Source of the DNA: Flavobacteriales bacterium UBA7325
Lineage (GTDB): Bacteria; Bacteroidota; Bacteroidia; Flavobacteriales_D; Crocinitomicaceae
Direction: 5' to 3'
Assembly (NCBI GenBank): GCA_002471375.1
Contig: DKPV01000003.1
Span: forward strand, 1-28,223
Length of the DNA: 28,223 bases
Shown: positions 7,905-15,119 of the stretch, piece after piece
Layout of the letters: every line of letters starts with the position of its first letter
How positions within the stretch are numbered: position 1 is the stretch's first letter
Translations under genes and position numbers: made by a program
Notes under the pieces: generated by a model
The model's input: only the letters and a program-made list of their open reading frames with translations
The model's database searches: none
Told to the model about the DNA's origin: nothing

Positions 7905-8723
7905 CTACCATTCACCCATCTTGCGAGAGATATATCTTGCCCATCCTGCCTTTTCAGCTTTCTCAGCATATCCAAGCGCTTCTTTTGCCAACTTCTTTGC
8001 TGCTGAAGGATCTTCTTTTGCAACCATTTGAGCCTTCATAAATACGTTGTAGTAAGTACGTTCGATTTTTAGGGACTGAGCTAAATACTCATCAGCTTTC
8101 TCAGTATCACCAGAGTCGTATGAGTAATCCGCTGCATTTGAATAGACACGTGCTAGGTCTTCTCCTTTGTTCACGGCTGCTTGGATGTTATCCATAACTG
8201 CTGCTTTTGTATCTGTTGTCATTGGAATTGAAACAACTGCATTATCCCACCTGATCACGATGTTTGCACTCGATTCCATAATCTGTTCCAATCCAATATA
8301 GAATGATTCAGTATGATCACCACTTCCTGCAGAAACGGAATATTCAAGAACGTTTTTAGAAGCATCGTAGTCGTTTGAACCCCATTGCTCTGAATCAGTA
8401 TTGAATACGACTGTCCATTGGTTTTTCTCGAGTAGAGCATACATAGAGTACGTCCCTTTTTTTAATTTTTGCCCGCCAATTGTGATTGGATATTCAAGCG
8501 TGATCTTTGTGCACTCATTTGCTCCCAAACGCCAAACCTCTCCATAATTCAATAGGTCTCCGAAGATTGTTCTTCCATTTACATTAGGACGAGAATAGTC
8601 TAGTGTGATTGAGTTCAACCCAACTTCTTGGGTGATTTTTACCGATGAACTTGCCCTCGGAAGGTCTTGTCCAAATGTGATAGCTGTGAGAAGTAGCGCG
8701 CAGAGTGTAAGTATGTTTTTCAT
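7905..8723 (-). CDS. DUF2911 domain secreted protein
   Basis: A 272-residue protein with a signal peptide (MKNILTLCALLLTAITFGQ). The DUF2911 domain shows ASSSVKITQEVG, ITLDYSRPNVNGRTIFG, YGEVWRLGANECTKITL, KLKKGTYSMYALL and WTVVFNTD. A helical C-terminal tail (about 185-272) is rich in Ala, Lys and Glu and resembles a short TPR-like segment. The domain's function is unknown. The start is ATG 8723, which overlaps the TGA of the upstream GNAT gene as ATGA. An in-frame TTG at 8747 is rejected because it adds a non-signal prefix. Last gene of the kbl operon, ended by the terminator at 7854-7889. Confidence 0.9.
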   Translation of the reverse strand: MKNILTLCALLLTAITFGQDLPRASSSVKITQEVGLNSITLDYSRPNVNGRTIFGDLLNYGEVWRLGANECTKITLEYPITIGGQKLKKGTYSMYALLEKNQWTVVFNTDSEQWGSNDYDASKNVLEYSVSAGSGDHTESFYIGLEQIMESSANIVIRWDNAVVSIPMTTDTKAAVMDNIQAAVNKGEDLARVYSNAADYSYDSGDTEKADEYLAQSLKIERTYYNVFMKAQMVAKEDPSAAKKLAKEALGYAEKAEKAGWARYISRKMGEW

Positions 8724-9229
8724 GATTTTAAAATTAGTTCGTAACAATAATAAGGGTGATCTTTTTTATATTTTAAATACACGGGACCAAGATCGGTGTA
8801 CCCGCGATTTGTGTAAAATCTTTGATTTCTAGGGTTTTGACTAAAAGTGTCCAATCGAATTGATTCATAGCCATTCGTTGCAGCGAATTGTTCAGCATGG
8901 TCCATGATCGTTCTAGCAATTCCACGACCTTGATAGCCTGGGAGTACGGCAAGTCGATGAACAACAAGGTTCTTAGAACCAGGTTTTGTTAACCATTCGA
9001 TGTCTGAGTATTCTTCATCCTGTGTTTCATTCAGAACTACAATCCCAATGATTTTATTCTCATCCCGATAAGCAAATAGCGTTTGACAAGCGATGTCATT
9101 TTCGATATTCGATCGATCTGGATAATTCTCATCCCACTGATCAATGCCATTGTCGCGCATGTGTTTACCGCATGCTTTAGTCAAAGCAATTATTTCGTCA
9201 ACCTCGTTAGGTTTACCTAGAGAGATCAT
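8720..9229 (-). CDS. GNAT family N-acetyltransferase
   Basis: A 169-residue single-domain acyltransferase that should transfer an acetyl group from acetyl-CoA to an unknown amine. Motif A with the CoA pyrophosphate-binding loop is clear (VHRLAVLPGYQGRGIARTIM, the Q/R-x-x-G-x-G/A signature). Motif B follows with IRLDTFSQNPRNQRFYTNRGY, where the Tyr of FYTNRGY is the usual general-acid position. The ATG overlaps the TAA of kbl by one base (TAATG), and its own TGA overlaps the next ATG, so all three genes are probably translationally coupled. Kbl makes 2-amino-3-ketobutyrate from glycine and acetyl-CoA, so both enzymes use acetyl-CoA; whether they share a pathway is inference. Confidence 0.9.
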   Translation of the reverse strand: MISLGKPNEVDEIIALTKACGKHMRDNGIDQWDENYPDRSNIENDIACQTLFAYRDENKIIGIVVLNETQDEEYSDIEWLTKPGSKNLVVHRLAVLPGYQGRGIARTIMDHAEQFAATNGYESIRLDTFSQNPRNQRFYTNRGYTDLGPVYLKYKKDHPYYCYELILKS

Positions 9230-10419
9230 TAATCAATAACGCTTAAAGCTTTTCCGACCTTGATGAATGCAGCAATAGCTTTATCCAAATCAGCCTTGGT
9301 GTGTGCTGCAGATATCTGAGTTCTAATTCGGGCTTTCCCCTTTGGGACAACTGGAAAGAAGAAACCTATGGCGTAAACACCTTCCTCTAGTAGTGCATCT
9401 GCAAACTTTTGAGAAAGTGCAGCATCATAGAGCATGATTGGCACAATCGGAGAATCTCCAGGTGTGATATCGAAGCCAGCAGCAATGATTCTTTCTTTGA
9501 AGTAATTCGTGTTTTCTTCCAATGTATCTCGAAGATCCGTTGAAGAACTTAAGATGTCAAATACTTTATTCGCTGCACCAACAATTGAAGGTGCTAAAGA
9601 ATTCGAGAATAAGTAAGGGCGAGACTTTTGACGTAGCATGTCAATCACTTCTTTTTTACCAGTAGTATAACCTCCCATGGCTCCACCTAACGCTTTACCA
9701 AGTGTTCCAGTGATAATGTCAACGCGATCCATCACATTACAATATTCCGGAACACCTCGTCCAGTTTTACCAATAAAGCCTGCAGAGTGACATTCATCTG
9801 TCATTACTAGGGCATCATACTTATCAGCTAAGTCACAAATTTCGTCCATTTTGGCAATGTCACCATCCATTGAGAATACACCGTCAGTAACAATGATTCT
9901 GAAGCGCTGGTCTTGGGCTTTTTTCAATTGCTCTTCCAAATCGCCCATGTCGGAATGTTGGTATCTGTAACGTTGTGCTTTACACAGACGAATACCGTCG
10001 ATGATTGATGCGTGATTTAATGCATCAGAGATAATTGCATCCTCCGCTGTAAAAAGAGGTTCAAAAACACCTCCATTTGCATCGAATGCGGCAGCGTATA
10101 ATATCGTGTCTTCAGTTCCGTAGAACGAAGCAATTTTTTCTTCTAGTTCTTTATGGATGTCTTGTGTACCACAGATAAATCTAACGGATGACATTCCAAA
10201 ACCATGAGTGTCAAGTGTGTCTTTTGCAGCTTGAATTACTTCAGGGTGAGACGAGAGTCCTAGGTAGTTGTTGGCACACATAATTACCACATCTTCACCT
10301 GTACTTACGTGTACATTAGCTCCTTGAGGAGAAGTGATAATCCGCTCTCTTTTGTAAATTCCAGCTTCGTCGATAGCACTTAATTCTGCTGCTAAATGCT
10401 CTTTTAATTTTCCGTACAT
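9229..10419 (-). CDS. kbl: Glycine C-acetyltransferase (2-amino-3-ketobutyrate CoA ligase)
   Basis: A 396-residue PLP enzyme of the alpha-oxoamine synthase family, with the same length as other Kbl proteins. It interconverts 2-amino-3-ketobutyrate plus CoA with glycine plus acetyl-CoA in threonine degradation. Visible features are the N-terminal block NYLGLSSHPE, His136 (SDALNHASIIDG) that stacks on PLP, Asp208 and His211 (TDECHSAGFIGKTGRG), and the Schiff-base Lys242 (TGTLGKALGGAMGGY). Close relatives (8-amino-7-oxononanoate synthase BioF, serine palmitoyltransferase) are less likely because of the MYGKLKEHL start and the RTQISAAHT block typical of Kbl. The partner threonine dehydrogenase (tdh) is not in the window. 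First gene of a three-gene operon, behind an exact -7 box. Confidence 0.93.
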   Translation of the reverse strand: MYGKLKEHLAAELSAIDEAGIYKRERIITSPQGANVHVSTGEDVVIMCANNYLGLSSHPEVIQAAKDTLDTHGFGMSSVRFICGTQDIHKELEEKIASFYGTEDTILYAAAFDANGGVFEPLFTAEDAIISDALNHASIIDGIRLCKAQRYRYQHSDMGDLEEQLKKAQDQRFRIIVTDGVFSMDGDIAKMDEICDLADKYDALVMTDECHSAGFIGKTGRGVPEYCNVMDRVDIITGTLGKALGGAMGGYTTGKKEVIDMLRQKSRPYLFSNSLAPSIVGAANKVFDILSSSTDLRDTLEENTNYFKERIIAAGFDITPGDSPIVPIMLYDAALSQKFADALLEEGVYAIGFFFPVVPKGKARIRTQISAAHTKADLDKAIAAFIKVGKALSVID

Positions 10420-10441
10420 AGTCCAACAATTTTTCGATGAG

Positions 10442-10449
10442 CAAATGTA
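10442..10449 (-). promoter_or_regulatory. Bacteroidota -7 box for the kbl operon
   Basis: The minus strand reads TACATTTG followed by C, an exact match to the TAnnTTTG element recognised by the Bacteroidota primary sigma factor. It lies 22 bases upstream of the kbl ATG. No TTG is seen at the expected -33 position. Confidence 0.55.
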
Positions 10450-10509
10450 AGAAATCTAATGAGATGTAGGTGTTGTCTATTGATTTCGATAGCGACAAAA
10501 AAATGAATA

Positions 10510-11016
10510 CTACACCTTGGTATATTTCATCGCTGTAAAACTCTCGGAGTGTCGTTCGTCAATCTCTTGTTCGAAGATTGTTTCTACTCTCCAGTCTTTC
10601 AGCTCGAACTCTGGAAAGAAGGTTTCCGCGCCATACGAATGATTAATATGTGTAATGTACATTTCGTCAATAACGTCATCTTCCATTACCTGACGATAAA
10701 CTTGTCCTCCTCCAATTATGAATACCGTACGCTCAGTTTCATCTTTATAGTGAAAGAGGGCATCATCCAGCGAGTGAAAAACTTCACAATCTTCGGCTTC
10801 GAATGACTCATTTCTAGTTAGAATGACGTTCAATCGATTTCTTAATGGTCTATACTTTTCAGGGATGGAATCATAGTTCTTTCGACCCATGATTACAATT
10901 TGTTCTTCAGTTGTGTCTTTGAAGAAACGCATGTCATTTGGCAAGTGCCACATGAGGTCGTTGTTTTTCCCTATTCCACGGTCGAGATCCATGGCAACTA
11001 TTAATGATACTTTCAT
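10510..11016 (-). CDS. folA: Dihydrofolate reductase
   Basis: A 168-residue protein that reduces dihydrofolate to tetrahydrofolate with NADPH. The fold markers are in order: SLIVAMDLDRGIGKNNDLMWHLPNDMRFF with substrate-site Trp23 and Asp28, the NADPH loop IVIMGRKNYDSIP, LNVILTRN, FIIGGGQVYRQVM (the second cofactor glycines), and ITHINHSYGAETFFPEF. The start ATG overlaps the TGA of the CapA-like gene (ATGA). Last in the thyA - CapA - folA operon. ThyA is the enzyme that oxidises the folate, so the pairing is functional. Confidence 0.95.
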   Translation of the reverse strand: MKVSLIVAMDLDRGIGKNNDLMWHLPNDMRFFKDTTEEQIVIMGRKNYDSIPEKYRPLRNRLNVILTRNESFEAEDCEVFHSLDDALFHYKDETERTVFIIGGGQVYRQVMEDDVIDEMYITHINHSYGAETFFPEFELKDWRVETIFEQEIDERHSESFTAMKYTKV

Positions 11017-12416
11017 TCTATTGGAGTAATTCCTTCAGGTGTAACTTTGACTAGTTTCGGGTGAACAACTCCACAATCTCTTAAAAAGTTCATTTGTCCT
11101 TTCGCGATCTTCGCGTCATTGTAGTAACCTGATAGGATATGGTGTTTACCCTTGATGTCAACAGAGCGATGAAAGTAATGACCTAAGATGTCATTCTTCA
11201 TCATACTTAGCCCGTTTTCCGGTGCCCAGATACTATAATGCCAAGAAAGGTGGTGTTTAAAACGTTCTGCAATCATAGGGTTGTCCTTCACTAGACTTTC
11301 CTTAACGATTCCCTTGTTTTCTTTTCCATACAATTTCCTGCTATCTGCAAAAAACTCATTCATTTTCTTCGTTTCTGCCGGAGATATAAAGCCATTACGG
11401 TAAGCATTGTAATTAAACTCAGGTAGAATGTAATACTGCTTCACTTTGCCTTCTTTTCGCTTAAGTACGTATACCAGATGATAGTCAATGTCATCTAGTT
11501 TCACCTTATTTCCTTTCTTTTTTATTTTGGCTCCAACCATTACCCCGCCGCGCGTGTATCGAATTTGCATGTTTGATACAAAATTCCCTAAGGACCAAAC
11601 CGTGAGTTTGTCTTCACCTTTAATTTTCTTCTTTTCGATTGGTTGGACAACATGCGGGTGACCTCCAATTACCATATCAGCACCTGCTCGGTAACAAACT
11701 TGCTCATAAGTTTTTTGATATCGATTCGGAAGCGGCTTGTACTCCGTTCCCCAATGCATATTGCAGATAATGTAATCGGCATTAAGCTCTTTTGCTCTAG
11801 CGATATCTTTCTTGATAATCACGCTATCAATGTAGTTGACGATTAGTGGTTTTGCTACCTTTAATCCATTCGTTCCATAGGTGTAATTGAGCAAGGCTAC
11901 TTTCATACCGTTTTGCTCAATCATCAAAGGATAGTTAGTATCCCGCTCAGCCTGACTTCTAAATGTCCCTGTGTGCTTTACTCCAAGTTCGTCTAGTACA
12001 TCTAGTGTTCTGATAACACCTTTTGCGCGTCCATCGCATGAATGATTATTCGCAGTAAGGATTACATTAAATCCGGCATTCACTGCTGCTTCGGGTAATT
12101 CATCTGGAGCTGCGAATTGCGGATAACCCTTGTATGGCTTTCCTGGATGAGTTACCTCGAGGTTTGCAATTCTAATGTCATATTCCTCAACTATCGGTTT
12201 GATGTATTTCCAACCATCATCATAGTCATAAGTCTTAGTTGTAGGGTTGTATGCGGCCTCAATTTGACCATCATGCTGCATAATGTCGCCCACAAAAAGA
12301 AACGATAAAGAGTCGTTTTGAGCTGTACTTGAAAAAGAGAGCGCAAAGATGCTAAACAGCCACAGCAGCCTTAATTCCTGGGTGCGGATCGTAATTGATA
12401 AGTTCGAAATCTTCAT
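11013..12416 (-). CDS. CapA-like metallophosphoesterase (poly-gamma-glutamate synthesis protein family), exported
   Basis: About 467 residues. A signal peptide with a long basic lead ends in WLFSIFALSFSSTAQ. The CapA/PGA_cap domain covers about residues 35-320, with the metal-site motifs FVGDIMQHDG, IANLEVTHPG, LTANNHSCDGRAKG, CNMHWGTEY, MVIGGHPHVVQPIE and WSLGNFVSN. The C-terminal 140 residues are less conserved. CapA is needed for capsule (poly-gamma-glutamate) production in bacilli, but no other capsule gene is near, so the role here is unknown. The start is ATG 12416, overlapping the 3' end of thyA by 65 bases; ATG 12443 is also possible. Its TGA overlaps the folA start. Confidence 0.88.
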   Translation of the reverse strand: MKISNLSITIRTQELRLLWLFSIFALSFSSTAQNDSLSFLFVGDIMQHDGQIEAAYNPTTKTYDYDDGWKYIKPIVEEYDIRIANLEVTHPGKPYKGYPQFAAPDELPEAAVNAGFNVILTANNHSCDGRAKGVIRTLDVLDELGVKHTGTFRSQAERDTNYPLMIEQNGMKVALLNYTYGTNGLKVAKPLIVNYIDSVIIKKDIARAKELNADYIICNMHWGTEYKPLPNRYQKTYEQVCYRAGADMVIGGHPHVVQPIEKKKIKGEDKLTVWSLGNFVSNMQIRYTRGGVMVGAKIKKKGNKVKLDDIDYHLVYVLKRKEGKVKQYYILPEFNYNAYRNGFISPAETKKMNEFFADSRKLYGKENKGIVKESLVKDNPMIAERFKHHLSWHYSIWAPENGLSMMKNDILGHYFHRSVDIKGKHHILSGYYNDAKIAKGQMNFLRDCGVVHPKLVKVTPEGITPIE

Positions 12417-13146
12417 ATGTAAATGCAAATAAATCTTTAACATTTGGATTAATCTTCATTGTTGGTAGTGGACGTATTTCTCTACTTAGCAGCAAGTCTG
12501 TTTGTTCCATGTGATTACTGTAAAGATGGGCATCTCCGAACGTATGAACAAAATCTCCGACCTCTAAATCACAAACTTGTGCGATCATCATCGTTAATAA
12601 TGCATACGATGCAATGTTAAAAGGCACTCCTAAGAAAGAGTCAGCACTGCGTTGGTAGAGTTGACAGCTTAGTTTTCCATCGGCAACATAAAATTGGAAA
12701 AGTGAGTGACATGGTGGTAAAGCCATATTGTCTACATCAGCAACATTCCAGGCAGAAACCATATGTCTACGCGAGTTTGGATTGTTTTTAATCGACTCAA
12801 CAACTTTCGTTATTTGATCGATCGTTCCTCCGTTCCCATCTGGCCAACTTCTCCATTGATGTCCATAAACTGGGCCAAGATCACCGTTTTCATCAGCCCA
12901 CTCATCCCAAATTGAGACTTTGTTGTCTTTTAGATACTTAATGTTTGTATCTCCTTGTAAGAACCAAAGTAACTCAATGATTATGGAGCGCAAGTGCAAC
13001 TTCTTCGTTGTTACACATGGAAAACCCTCTGACAGGTCAAAACGCATCTGATAACCAAATACAGAAACCGTTCCAGTTCCAGTGCGATCACCTTTTTGAG
13101 TTCCGTTTTCTTTAATGTGATGAAGTAAATCGTGATATTGTTTCAT
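12352..13146 (-). CDS. thyA: Thymidylate synthase
   Basis: A 264-residue protein of the short (Escherichia coli type) form. It methylates dUMP to dTMP using methylenetetrahydrofolate. Catalytic Cys146 (LPPCHSLFQFYV), phosphate-binding Arg126-Arg127 (NSRRHMVSAWN), the folate/dUMP block QRSADSFLGVPFNIASYA and the C-terminal HPGIKAAVAV are all present at the usual positions. First gene of an operon with the CapA-like gene and folA. An exact TAnnTTTG box lies 26 bases upstream. Confidence 0.97.
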   Translation of the reverse strand: MKQYHDLLHHIKENGTQKGDRTGTGTVSVFGYQMRFDLSEGFPCVTTKKLHLRSIIIELLWFLQGDTNIKYLKDNKVSIWDEWADENGDLGPVYGHQWRSWPDGNGGTIDQITKVVESIKNNPNSRRHMVSAWNVADVDNMALPPCHSLFQFYVADGKLSCQLYQRSADSFLGVPFNIASYALLTMMIAQVCDLEVGDFVHTFGDAHLYSNHMEQTDLLLSREIRPLPTMKINPNVKDLFAFTYEDFELINYDPHPGIKAAVAV

Positions 13147-13171
13147 GGATGTTGCCCAATTTTATGTTGTT

Positions 13172-13179
13172 CAAAAATA
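13172..13179 (-). promoter_or_regulatory. Bacteroidota -7 box for thyA
   Basis: The minus strand reads TATTTTTG, an exact TAnnTTTG match, with 25 bases between it and the thyA ATG. No TTG is found at the -33 spacing. Confidence 0.5.
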
Positions 13180-13320
13180 CTAGTTTTCCATCGATTCTGC
13201 CATGGAATGTTCGTAACTGATGGCGTTGTTGAAAAAATCAAGACAAGCTTTACTGGCATTTCATCTTAGGGACATCTGTTTCTGGAATTTTTACTAGAAT
13301 TTACTTAGCACGAAATTTGT

Positions 13321-13328
13321 TATCTTCG
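13321..13328 (+). promoter_or_regulatory. Possible -7 box immediately before the small secreted protein gene
   Basis: TATCTTCG differs from TAnnTTTG at one base and ends only 4 bases before the ATG at 13333. If it is the promoter, the message would have almost no leader. The rest of the 186-base gap between thyA and this gene shows no other clear structure. Confidence 0.35.
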
Positions 13329-13332
13329 CTTT

Positions 13333-13737
13333 ATGAGGTTATTACTAGTATTGTTGATCATGCTGCCATCATTGGTTTCTGCTCAGAAGGAGATTGAGCT
13401 TAAACGAAGATACTTTGGGAACTATGAAGGTAAAGTGGCTTCGTACAAAATGGGTTCTGCGATTAATGTTGTTGATGTCGATGAATCAACAATCCAAATT
13501 ATTCTTGCGAAAGATCAAATAGCTGTTACGGTGGGTAATCGAAAGATATACGGAACCTACGAAGTCATGTTTGAGGCAGATAAGTACTACCTATTAGATG
13601 CTAAAATGGATGGGCAAATAGTAAATGAACGAATTTTAGTGTACAAGCGTGGAAGACGAATTTCGAGAGACGGTCTGTATCCACAACCTGTATCCAATAT
13701 GAAAAAAGTAAGGCGTTTTACTGAAGGGGAAGTTTAA
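13333..13737 (+). CDS. Small secreted protein of unknown function
   Basis: A 134-residue protein with a clear signal peptide (MRLLLVLLIMLPSLVSAQ, cleavage after SAQ). The mature part is about 115 residues with an alternating beta-strand pattern (YFGNYEGKV, IQIILAKDQIAVTVG, KIYGTYEVMF, YYLLDAKM, ERILVYKRGRRI) and a basic C-terminus (KKVRRF). This looks like a small beta-barrel or lipocalin-like fold, but that is only a pattern impression. No family was recognised. Its last 20 bases overlap the end of the convergent histidine kinase gene. Confidence 0.75.
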   Translation: MRLLLVLLIMLPSLVSAQKEIELKRRYFGNYEGKVASYKMGSAINVVDVDESTIQIILAKDQIAVTVGNRKIYGTYEVMFEADKYYLLDAKMDGQIVNERILVYKRGRRISRDGLYPQPVSNMKKVRRFTEGEV

Positions 13738-15058
13738 TCGAAAAGGCTGATCCTTTATCTAGAATACTCTTCACGTTAATCTGGCCGTCATGTTCGTCAA
13801 TGATCAATTTGACGTAATGCAGTCCAAGACCAAACCCTTTTACATCATGTAAATTCCCAGTGGGAACACGGTAAAATTTGTCAAAAATCATCTTGATATC
13901 ATCACGCTTCATTCCAATTCCATTGTCTTCAATATCGAGATAAAACCACTTGCCATCTGATTTACTATGGATTGTAATATGCGGTGTTGCTTTACAGTAC
14001 TTGATCGCATTATCGATGAGGTTGTAGACAACATTTGAAATGTGAACTGGATCAGCACTGATCGATTCGGTGGTCGCGTTCATGTCAAGTTGAATAGTCC
14101 CTCCTGATTCATTTTGATTGAATAGAAAGTTGTCTTTCACTTCTTCTAATAGCTCGTGAACATCAAACTTCTCTTTGGACAAAGTGATTTTATCTTTTTC
14201 TAACTTAGCAACTTTAAGTACACGTTCAACTTGATGTTCGAGGCGCTTATTCTCCTTGAAAATGATTCCGGCGTATTGCTGAAGTTTTTCCGAATCGTTC
14301 GTGAAATCAGTTCGCATGATCATCTCAGCGGAGAGCCCGATGGTGGATATGGGTGTTTTCAACTCATGTGTCATGTTATTGATGAAGTCCGTTTTAACTT
14401 CAGATAATCGCTTTTGACGAAAGATAACACTCACGGCAAACATGAAGAACACAAGAACCACTGCGACGATAATAATCAGGTAGTAATAGGGCGAGTAGAC
14501 CTCATCAATATTACTCTCAAACGAATTTGTTTCCAAGTTTGGGAAGAACACCGTAAAGTAATGGTCATTGCTCGGTTCCATTAAAGTTTGATGCAGCTCC
14601 ATTGACGCTTGATCCGGAATAGATTTAAAGATCGTATCAAACTTTATCAGGTCTCCAAACACGAACTTTTCAGTGAAGCAATCATAGATGCCATATCGAA
14701 AATCTTGATGCACCTGCTGTGCGTAAAGTTGCCGTTTTAGAAGATTTTCTAGGTGCAGGGGAAGAATGTCTTCACTGATTTGTACAGCGAAATAGTTGTC
14801 ATCTATCTGCTTTACGGAACCATATAAATCTGAACTGTCCTTTATATCAGTAGAAATTTCTTCGAGGACATTGTGGAGTGATATCGTAGTTTGCTTCGTG
14901 AAGCTGACAAGGTTAAGGCTATCTTCTCGCTCTTGTAATTCGATGTTTGTTGCCTGCATTGCTCCGGTACGCTGAATCCAGAGTACTTGAACGACCATAA
15001 TGCTGATCAAAGAAACTGCCCCGAGTACAATTACAGTATTTATCGTTCTTCTATTCAC
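13718..15058 (-). CDS. Two-transmembrane sensor histidine kinase
   Basis: A 446-residue protein. The first transmembrane helix is at about 8-28, a periplasmic sensor region of unrecognised type at 29-190, and the second helix at about 191-214. The HisKA dimerisation domain has phospho-accepting His231 (FINNMTHELKTPISTIG). The HATPase domain shows the N box (NVVYNLIDNAIKYC), G1 (LDIEDNGIGM), F box (FDKFYRV) and G2 (GFGLGLHYVKLI). It should autophosphorylate and pass phosphate to a response regulator, but none is adjacent. The start is GTG, just before the first helix. The minus strand just upstream (TATTTTTA) is one base off a -7 box. It overlaps the small secreted protein gene tail to tail by 20 bases. 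Confidence 0.92.
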   Translation of the reverse strand: MNRRTINTVIVLGAVSLISIMVVQVLWIQRTGAMQATNIELQEREDSLNLVSFTKQTTISLHNVLEEISTDIKDSSDLYGSVKQIDDNYFAVQISEDILPLHLENLLKRQLYAQQVHQDFRYGIYDCFTEKFVFGDLIKFDTIFKSIPDQASMELHQTLMEPSNDHYFTVFFPNLETNSFESNIDEVYSPYYYLIIIVAVVLVFFMFAVSVIFRQKRLSEVKTDFINNMTHELKTPISTIGLSAEMIMRTDFTNDSEKLQQYAGIIFKENKRLEHQVERVLKVAKLEKDKITLSKEKFDVHELLEEVKDNFLFNQNESGGTIQLDMNATTESISADPVHISNVVYNLIDNAIKYCKATPHITIHSKSDGKWFYLDIEDNGIGMKRDDIKMIFDKFYRVPTGNLHDVKGFGLGLHYVKLIIDEHDGQINVKSILDKGSAFSIKLPLQ

Positions 15059-15119
15059 GATCTAAAAATACGAAATCTATCATAGCATTTCAGAACTTGA
15101 AGGATCTTTAGGATATAGT

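Noticed and set aside
7849..8031. Small plus-strand open frame starting in the terminator
   Set aside because: It begins inside the terminator hairpin and is antisense to the DUF2911 gene; there is no promoter or known product.
8720..10419. Horizontal transfer of the kbl operon
   Set aside because: Base composition and codon use look like the flanking genes, and no mobile element or repeat borders it.
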